The translations under genes were made by a program, and so were the position numbers. A stretch of DNA of 21,236 nucleotides. Source: Mnemiopsis leidyi. Taxonomy: Eukaryota > Ctenophora > Tentaculata > Lobata > Bolinopsidae. Below, piece after piece: positions 9,768 to 16,400 of this stretch. Position 1 is the stretch's first letter; each line of letters begins with the position of its first letter. Where the stretch lies: contig JH155746.1 in NCBI GenBank assembly GCA_000226015.1, forward strand, positions 614-21,849, given 5' to 3'. The notes beneath the pieces are model-generated. The model was not told the origin of the DNA. It made no database searches and worked only from the letters and a program-made list of their open reading frames with translations.

Positions 9768-10069
9768 TTGCATGGCGCAGCTGCCCAGAATTTCAATAGA
9801 AGTTTTTGGAATGTGAAAATGGGCCGCAATGTGAGGCTAGCCATTGGTCAGTTCTCCCTTTTCCGACCCACTACACAGAGGTTTGCCCATGCAATCTTCT
9901 TCAGTCGACTCAGCTGAATGACTGGGAAACCTTGATTGAGGGTTAAATGAGGAGCGTCTCCGTTAAAAGATCTAGAATCTTCCAGGAGCCCCTTCAATAT
10001 AACTGTAAAAGCCTAGGTTCAGGTGTAACAAATAAAAATAAAATTACCAAAGTACGGGTTCGAATGAAC
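9768..10069. other. No recognisable feature
   Basis: Ordinary non-coding sequence beyond the transposase remnant. No long ORF, splice-bounded exon or repeat was seen. Confidence 0.5.
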
Positions 10070-10471
10070 TTAAAAAACTTCAGCATAATTCACTTGCACA
10101 AACGGCCCTTTCAAAGGTGATATTTTATAAGAAACGTTGTTTACCCTAAATAACGCAAGATCTGCTGTCCCAGACTTGCAAAACCCACATCTCTCAAACA
10201 CTGGTCTTCCTCTCAAATGGATATAATCAGACGATGCTGACTTACTAGATGGACATTGTGAATCCGGCCTTGAAGAGCTTTTTCTGGTCTGCAAGGATGT
10301 CTTTCCGGAATGGAACTTGTACATCCCGTGGGAAAAACGGTGTTCACAGACTTCCATGTAGTCGAAAAGAGGAAACTGACGCTCATGGTGTTTAGCAATT
10401 AGCGATCGGGCACTGCGTGGACAACAAAGGTTGAGGTACCCAAGAAAGCTGTTGGGCATAGAACCTTGCAC
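10070..10471 (-). CDS. Unidentified ORF, 133 codons
   Basis: Open frame from ATG 10471 to TAA at 10072-10070. The product is basic and mixed, with Cys and His (CEHRFSHGMYKFHSG; RCGFCKSG) and a Ser-rich middle (SSSRPDSQCPSSKSASSDY). I do not recognise it. It lies between a dead transposase and a repeat island, so it may be a fragment of a mobile element or retroposed gene, a terminal exon, or chance. No start context or splice evidence decides. Confidence 0.25.
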   Translation of the reverse strand: MQGSMPNSFLGYLNLCCPRSARSLIAKHHERQFPLFDYMEVCEHRFSHGMYKFHSGKTSLQTRKSSSRPDSQCPSSKSASSDYIHLRGRPVFERCGFCKSGTADLALFRVNNVSYKISPLKGPFVQVNYAEVF

Positions 10472-10877
10472 CTTGGCGATTTTGCGAAGGCCTTGGATCT
10501 CTTCCTTGGCCAGGTGCTCACATTTTGCGCTGTATAACTATGGCACAGTATGCTATTATAAATTACAAAAAAGTCTGGCCTCAGATTATGGCCGTTAAAA
10601 TTTAAATGATTCAACAATTCGCAATTTTTACTGAATGTATCCTCAGCTCTCACCAGATCTTTTTATTATGTACAAATGCTATAAAGGGTGGTACGAAGAC
10701 AAATTTATGTATGCATGTCTTTTTAACAATCTAATCTAGAACAAGAACACACATGAAATGACGTGATTTATTAACAGGACACTTCATTTTCGGATGATAC
10801 TAGTTTTACTCTCATCAAATAGCAAACAATTATGTAGAAGTTGATAAATATTTCTTTACTATGTTATGTTCAAATTT
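10472..10877. other. No recognisable feature
   Basis: AT-rich. Only a short minus-strand ORF overlapping the previous one in another frame. No repeat or splice-bounded exon was identified. Confidence 0.45.
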
Positions 10878-10885
10878 TCAACATG

Positions 10886-10967
10886 TTGACGATATTATAT
10901 CCGTCTACCGATCTAACGAAACAATCGTTCAGCTTTGAGCTGCGAGAGTCGGGTATCACCGCGACAA
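10886..10967 (+). mobile_element. Small structured element, copy A (82 bp)
   Basis: Begins TTGACG and ends CGACAA (imperfect 6-bp terminal inverted repeat), directly flanked by an 8-bp direct repeat TCAACATG at 10878-10885 and 10968-10975. Inside are four possible hairpins: GACG/CGTC, CGAT/ATCG, CAGCT/AGCTG and GTCGGGT/ACCGCGAC. It has no coding capacity. Orientation is arbitrary. Confidence 0.75.
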
Positions 10968-11009
10968 TCAACATGTAAAAATGGTACAATGGTGACTTTT
11001 CAAAACATG

Positions 11010-11086
11010 TTGACGAGATTATATCCGTCTAACGTTCTAACGAAACGTTCAGCTTTAGCTGCGTGAGTCGGGTATCACCGCGACAA
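11010..11086 (+). mobile_element. Small structured element, copy B (77 bp)
   Basis: Same ends as copy A (TTGACG...CGACAA), about 90% alike. The flanking 8-mers AAAACATG (11002-11009) and AAAAAATG (11087-11094) differ by one base, consistent with an aged target duplication. The second hairpin is AACGTT/AACGTT here. Confidence 0.7.
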
Positions 11087-11114
11087 AAAAAATGGCGAGT
11101 GGCGCAGCACTGGA

Positions 11115-11140
11115 GGCTGCCACTTTGCGACAGCAGAGCT
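11115..11140 (+). repeat. GC hairpin repeat, copy 2
   Basis: GGCTGCCACTTTGCGACAGCAG, a diverged copy of the hairpin that is near perfect at 11697. Confidence 0.55.
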
Positions 11141-11381
11141 ACGCAATTTTAAGCAAACCAAATCAAATACTTATTGCCTGGTACTTTTGCTAAACACGTA
11201 ATCCCTGATGGACGTGCGATTTGCGCACGACGCGCGCAACTAGGGCTCTGGTTGGAGCAAGACGCATGGCGCAATACGGCTCACGATAATCCAAGATTCA
11301 GCTCCTGATACGGTGCGCGCGGCGTAAGCCACCGCACACAGGATTATATTGGCTCAATTACTCTAACCAGCGCCCTTTTGC

Positions 11382-11678
11382 TTGTCTGACTTTGTCCGAC
11401 CCTTATTCGAAGCAAATAAAATGACGGGCGGGTGCGCGCTGCTGTGCAACCTTTTGCACGCGCCGCGCGTTGTAGCAGCCGCCGCGCGGTGTTAGGACCT
11501 GATTATTTGAATTTGCTGACAGCTTAGCAAGGGGACTTCTAACCACGTCCTTATGCACCTACGCGCGCCAGTCTCACGCTGTGATCCTTTTCAAAAAGGA
11601 CCACGCCGCCTTGTACAGCAGCGCGCACCCTCCCGTCATTTTATTCTCCGGGATGAGGGCCGGAAAAAGTCAGACAAA
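11382..11678. repeat. Inverted repeat, about 68-bp arms
   Basis: Left arm 11382-11450 (TTGTCTGACTTTGTCCGACC ... GTGCGCGCTGCTGTGCAA) and right arm 11611-11678 are imperfect reverse complements around a 160-bp spacer. Both outer ends read TTGTCTGAC. No flanking target duplication is evident. Confidence 0.7.
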
Positions 11679-11696
11679 CGCAGCCGCGCGGTGGAG

Positions 11697-11722
11697 GCTG
11701 CCGATTTTCGGCAGCAGGGCTA
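11697..11722 (+). repeat. GC hairpin repeat, copy 3
   Basis: GGCTGCCGATTTTCGGCAGC followed by AGGGCTA; a perfect stem GCTGCCGA/TCGGCAGC. Confidence 0.65.
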
Positions 11723-11752
11723 GGCTTGTCTGACACCGTCGTGCGCGCCGGA

Positions 11753-11779
11753 AGCTGCCGCTTCGCGGCAGCAGGGCTA
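11753..11779 (+). repeat. GC hairpin repeat, copy 4
   Basis: AGCTGCCGCTTCGCGGCAGC followed by AGGGCTA. The stem is intact while the loop differs from copy 3. Confidence 0.65.
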
Positions 11780-11969
11780 AGCTATACAACGTATAGCAAG
11801 GCTAGGCAACGTGTAGCAAACGCGCGCAGCCAGTCAGCTGCACCTTTGGTGTCGCGCGCAATTCAAAAGGGATTATCTGATCAAAGCTTTAATACAACAA
11901 CTGTACTCGCACCCCTGTAATTTTTATTTTCGTCTCGAATGAGGGTTTAACTTTAACGGTCAATGCGCG

Positions 11970-12149
11970 AAGAAATTTTAGACGCGCATCGCCCGTTGGG
12001 CGTTGATGTTGTCTCACGTTGTGAAGAGATATCCGTCCAACATTCTAACGAAACGTTAGGAGAGCAGCAAGCGCGCGAGTCGGGTAACACCTCGACAAAT
12101 ATAGTGAAGGTCCTCAGGCTCAACGGGCGATGCGCGTCTAGAATTTCTT
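11970..12149. repeat. 29-bp inverted repeat enclosing element copy C
   Basis: Arms at 11970-11998 and 12121-12149 are reverse complements with about two mismatches (each contains GACGCGCATCGCCCGTTG or its complement). The 122-bp spacer contains copy C. Confidence 0.7.
12019..12098 (+). mobile_element. Small structured element, copy C (80 bp, diverged)
   Basis: Starts TTGTGA and ends CGACAA. It shares ATATCCGTC, TCTAACGAAACGTT and a GTCGGGT/ACC.CGAC hairpin with the other copies. Flanking 8-mers do not match, so it is older or rearranged. Confidence 0.6.
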
Positions 12150-12277
12150 CGAAATTCGCCAGGCCAGAAATGCGCGATAGCGCGTGATATGGCCGCGACA
12201 GTAGGTTATCAACCTACAACCTCAGGCGAGTTTTGTGAACGCGTGTCACCAAATGTTGCTTAAATTTTAAAGTTAAC

Positions 12278-12338
12278 TTGACGAGATTATATCCGTCTAA
12301 CGTTCTTTAGCTGCGTGAGTCGGGTATCACCGCGACAA
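12278..12338 (+). mobile_element. Small structured element, copy D (61 bp, internally deleted)
   Basis: Ends as in copies A and B, flanked by a perfect 8-bp direct repeat AAGTTAAC at 12270-12277 and 12339-12346. It lacks the 16 bases between the two CGTTC motifs seen in copy B. Confidence 0.75.
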
Positions 12339-12346
12339 AAGTTAAC

Positions 12347-12691
12347 AGGCAATGTACTGCGGCTAAAACTTCTTCGATAGCCACGCAGCGCCCGTTGATG
12401 GCATTGTTTCCTGGGCACCTTGCCACCTTAACAATAACAAACGGAGAAGACCGTTTTGTGGGAACCTCACACTCAGTGACTCAGTCTCATTCTCAAGTCT
12501 GTTTGATCAGGATCTTGCTGTACACGAGAAGGGGACTGAGAGAGACTGTAACCGAGATCGAGAGTCGAGTAACATGTAATGGTACGTTACTGAAGCTGAG
12601 AGAGACTGGGGCTAAAAGCTCTTTGTCTCTGTCTGTCTTTTTTTGTCTTCTTTATTTCTTACACTTTGAGTTTAAGTTGAGAACCTGCCAT
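12347..12691. other. No supported gene
   Basis: A plus-strand ORF of 120 codons (12395-12757) crosses this stretch. It has no recognisable domain and runs into the foldback repeat, so I treat it as chance. Confidence 0.4.
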
Positions 12692-13025
12692 GGACCGCTT
12701 AAGAACCGGCTAAGATCAATAACTGCAATCAATATCTCTTTTGTGGGCAATCGATAATGTTAAGAACCGCTTTACATCTTTATGAAATATAAAATATTCT
12801 TTCTTAAAGCCCCTGAGGAACCTGCTTAGAACTGCTTATAGTTATGGACTGCGTAAGATTTAGTACCGCCTAAGAGCCGTCTAATAACAGCAGACATAAA
12901 TGATACTTCTGGATTTTAAAACATGACTGGAACCTGTTAAGGGTTAGGTTTGAGGCGGTTTTTAAGCTGTTCTTAAGCGGTAACTCTATAAGTCTACGCG
13001 GTTCTAAGCCGGTTCCTGAGCGGCC
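12692..13025. repeat. Foldback repeat (MITE-like)
   Basis: Outer arms GGACCGCTTAAGAACCGGCT at 12692 and its imperfect reverse complement at 13003-13025. Several shorter copies of the TTAAGAACCG motif lie in the left half, and its complement (GTTCTTAAGCGG, GCGGTTCTAAGC) in the right half, so the whole segment could fold on itself. Confidence 0.55.
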
Positions 13026-13095
13026 CTCAATAATTACAAATTATGCAGTTCTTATGCGTCTGTTCGGTTGTGGGAGCTACTTGACTTCTTAGGAT

Positions 13096-13172
13096 CATCA
13101 TAAATTCAAAATAAATCATTAATTCAAAATAAATCATCATAAATTCAAAATAGCAAATGCAAAATAAATGAC
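13096..13172. repeat. Short AT-rich tandem repeat
   Basis: Repeated ATAAATTCAAAATAAATCAT units downstream of the transporter gene. Confidence 0.6.
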
Positions 13173-13185
13173 AAAAAATTATCAG

Positions 13186-13191
13186 TTTAAT
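13186..13191 (-). promoter_or_regulatory. Possible polyadenylation signal of the SVOP-like gene
   Basis: ATTAAA on the minus strand about 87 nt after the stop codon. No AATAAA is nearer. Inferred from position only. Confidence 0.3.
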
Positions 13192-13277
13192 TCGTTCTTA
13201 ATCTCATAGTGGTCATTTGAATTTAGTCCAACTAACATAATTCTATAGAAGTAAGTAGAACTTGTGGAACACAGTCT

Positions 13278-13406
13278 TTAGGACGTTCTTTCATTGAGCG
13301 GCTGGCCTTTAGTTTCGTATTTCAGCGTAAACATAGTTCCAAAAGCTAAGAGCGATATTAGGAAAAACATTGTCGCGATCAAATGTGGATGTCTCGTCGT
13401 TAACAT
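13278..13406 (-). CDS. SVOP: SVOP-like exon 12 (TM12 and C-terminus)
   Basis: HLIATMFFLISLLAFGTMF then YETKGQPLNERTS and TAA. ETKG is the SVOP/sugar-porter type C-terminal motif. Acceptor AATTTTTCAG, phase 0. Confidence 0.92.
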   Translation of the reverse strand: MLTTRHPHLIATMFFLISLLAFGTMFTLKYETKGQPLNERTS

Positions 13407-16400
13407 CTGAAAAATTACAATGAAGAATTTCGTCTTTAATTCAGAAAGATAGAAACAGCTAAAGTATGCAGTGCTAGTAGTGTGAGTATAGTAATACGTC
13501 AACTTGAAATAAGGAGTTCGAGGAGTTAAACATCCGAACAACATTGAATCAAACAACTGTTTTAAAGGGGTGTCACTGTTTGTTTGAGAAGTAATTTCTG
13601 CTCCAGCGTTGTTTTACCTGAACGGACAAAATTCCAAAAACTGCGCCTAGTTTTCCAGCAGTGTTAATCAGGCCGACAGCAATGTTCCTGACTTTGGTGG
13701 GGTAAATTTCCGGGATGTAGACCCACACAGCCAATAGCAGACCGTCGACTAAACCACGAGACACGAACAGTTGAATCTCCGTGTTCACTGAAAGTGCAAG
13801 TGTAAATCGGCCAGCTTAATATAGACGTCAGAATTCTTTGGAAGGAGTCGGAAATTTTGTCTATCACGTGATTGCGTCTCTCAAAATTGATTGGCCGCAT
13901 GTTGTTTTTCATTGGTCAATCACTGTCACATGATGGGAAAATTTTCCGACTCCTCCCCAAGAATTCTGACGTCTATCATCTTGGGTAGTTCTCGTAAAAG
14001 ATTTCGTGAACTCAAACAATGCGCTGATTTGTAATGTTAATAATACTAAGGAAACCCTAATATTGGAAAAGCGGGAATTACACTTACAGTTACAGTTTGA
14101 CTTTGAATAGCGTGATATACACGTTACACTTACAGGAATAATACAAAGAAATTTTACCCGAAGTTATACAGAAAATTAGGAGCATGAGGGAGACACTAGC
14201 AAGTCCAGAAAACACCCTAAAAGTGATGATCCTGCCCCGATAGTCCGCTAGACCAATAGTTAGTATCAATACCGGTATCTGGAGAAAATGTGAAATTTTA
14301 ATCACGTAATTTACTTTTAGGGATAAAATTATTGATTTCTGGTTGTCTCAGAGAGAAATGGTAAGATCTATTCCACCAACTAGAACTCTCCCTTTACACC
14401 TCAAACCCGTGATTAGCTGGTGAACTCTCTTAATAGTCAGCACGTACACGTGACTCCTTCTACAGTTACTATAGCATCGTTTACGCTATTGTTGCTAATT
14501 TTTTTAGTTATTTGACTCAGATATCGTCTATAACTCATTAACATGGCAAGAAATTGCCAAAATAATGTAATGATTGTATAGCCCATGAAAATAATATGTC
14601 CGAAAAGGCTGGTTATGGTAAAATTGCAGCTTTACCTCCACAATACAGGTTATGAGAAGGTCCATGTAGTCTCCAGAGTCAAGAACTTGACATTCTTTAC
14701 TTAGGTGCATGACATGTTTATTATTGCGTCTGAAATAGAAATTAAAAATAGACTTAAAGTGTTGCACGGTCTGTTTCAGCGCAAATTAAAAATAATGCGC
14801 TATAGCAGATCGGTAATTTAAAATTATCTAGTTTCTATATTACATTCCAAAACTTTATAGAGGATTATTTGTGATGAACTATGGTAAAAACTGCTTTAGG
14901 AAGTCTAAAGCCTTCAAGTCTCCTAATATGATTTTCAAACAGTACAAAAGAGCATAACTTAAAGAAAAGTTAAAAATGACAGAAACAGCTTGTTAACCCA
15001 GTGAAACACGTGAAACACTCCTTTAGTGACGTACCCAACCCCGCAGTAGTTGATGATGTGCAGGTTAGTGTTGAGGTAGAGGAGACTGAAGTAGAGGGCT
15101 GTACAGGCGAACATGATGAAGGACAGAGCTAGAGTAACTCGTCTGTACCCCTCCTCGAACAAAGTACTTACTGCTCCTGGTTTGACCTGGGTAAAATGTG
15201 TTTCAGTAATTATACTGTCCTAAACTGTTACAATATGTGTCAAACTCTTACTCTCAGACCTCAGTCTCATTCGTTAGGGTTGTATAGTCTTGATCAGTTG
15301 TAAGTTTAAGCTTGAATAGATTATGAGAAAGGGTGTAAGTTCCAGCTTGAATAAATTATGACAAAGACAAAAATGAAGGCTGATTGAAGGCTATTTGATA
15401 ATTTTAAAAATTTGAGACAATCAGAAAAATTTAAAAAAGACAGAAAAAAGACAGATAAAAACAACAGACAAAAACCTTTGCAGCAGAAACGGGCATGGTT
15501 TTGAGTTGTTCCTCTGTAGTTGCTACGATTGCGGGGAACTTTTTATTGCTGTCGTTAAGTACAGCCGCTTTTCTGAAATTTGTTTATGTTAGAGAAAGGT
15601 GTTGTCGAGGATAGGTCACAAATGCTTCGTATCATGTGACAACGATTGACCAATAATAAGTAAGGTACGACCAATTAATATCGAGAAATGTTATCACGTG
15701 ATACAAACGATTTGTGACCCCTCCCCAAAAAACATTTCTCATTAGTCGGAAGCTGAATCAGAAAAACTTAAAGAAGATGAGCTGATGAGAGTTCCGAAAT
15801 TTCTTAAGCCAAGTCTGAGAGACTGAAGAAGGTAGAATCGTCGCAGTAACGCTTCTTATGGAATTATTTTATGATACTTAGGATCTAGAATGAAACACAA
15901 TGTGTTGCCAAAAAGGTTTATGGACTCACTGTATAACCTGTAGAGCACTGGAGAAGTGGCCGTTAGCTAACAACCATCTCGGAGATTCATCCAAAAGGCA
16001 GGTGAAGATGAGAGAAAATATCGTCAGCACCGTTGTTATAAAAATCTGCGATATTTGATCAGCTAAGTAAGAACACGTGTTGTCACGAAAATAGAAATCT
16101 GCTTCAATAGTTTCGAGCTGGCTGCTGCAAGGAATAAAGATTTATACTTATTGGTCAAACAGCAACCCAACAGCAACCCAAACAGCAACCCAACAGCAAC
16201 CCAACAGCAACCCAAACAGCAACCCAATTACGGTAACCCAACAGCAACACATCGCATCGATCTATGCCGAAAAAAGACGTACCATATATTTATAGCCGTG
16301 TTTCTCAACCACGATCAAGCTGACTACGGTCTCGAAAATCCCACCAAGAGCCCAAAACAACTTGATTGAAAAGACAGAGGCAGTTCGTCTATTGATTGGG

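Larger units (their letters stand above)
10878..12346. other. GC-rich island of nested repeats
   Basis: GC- and CpG-rich (many GCGCGC runs) in otherwise AT-rich DNA. It contains four copies of the small TTGACG element, three GC hairpins and two inverted-repeat pairs. Plus-strand ORFs at 11726-11920 and 11963-12187 cross these repeats and resemble no protein. It may be a nested insertion of non-autonomous transposons; a CpG-island promoter is a weaker alternative. Confidence 0.6.

Noticed and set aside
10886-12338. Hammerhead ribozyme in the small repeated element
   Set aside because: There is a stem-II-like hairpin followed by AAA, but the CUGANGA and GAAA core and a pairing stem III are not present in any copy.
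12395-12757. Plus-strand ORF of 120 codons
   Set aside because: No recognisable motif, and it runs into a foldback repeat; probably chance.
16151-16369. Asn-Pro-Gln-rich plus-strand ORF
   Set aside because: Minisatellite artefact antisense to SVOP-like exon 5.
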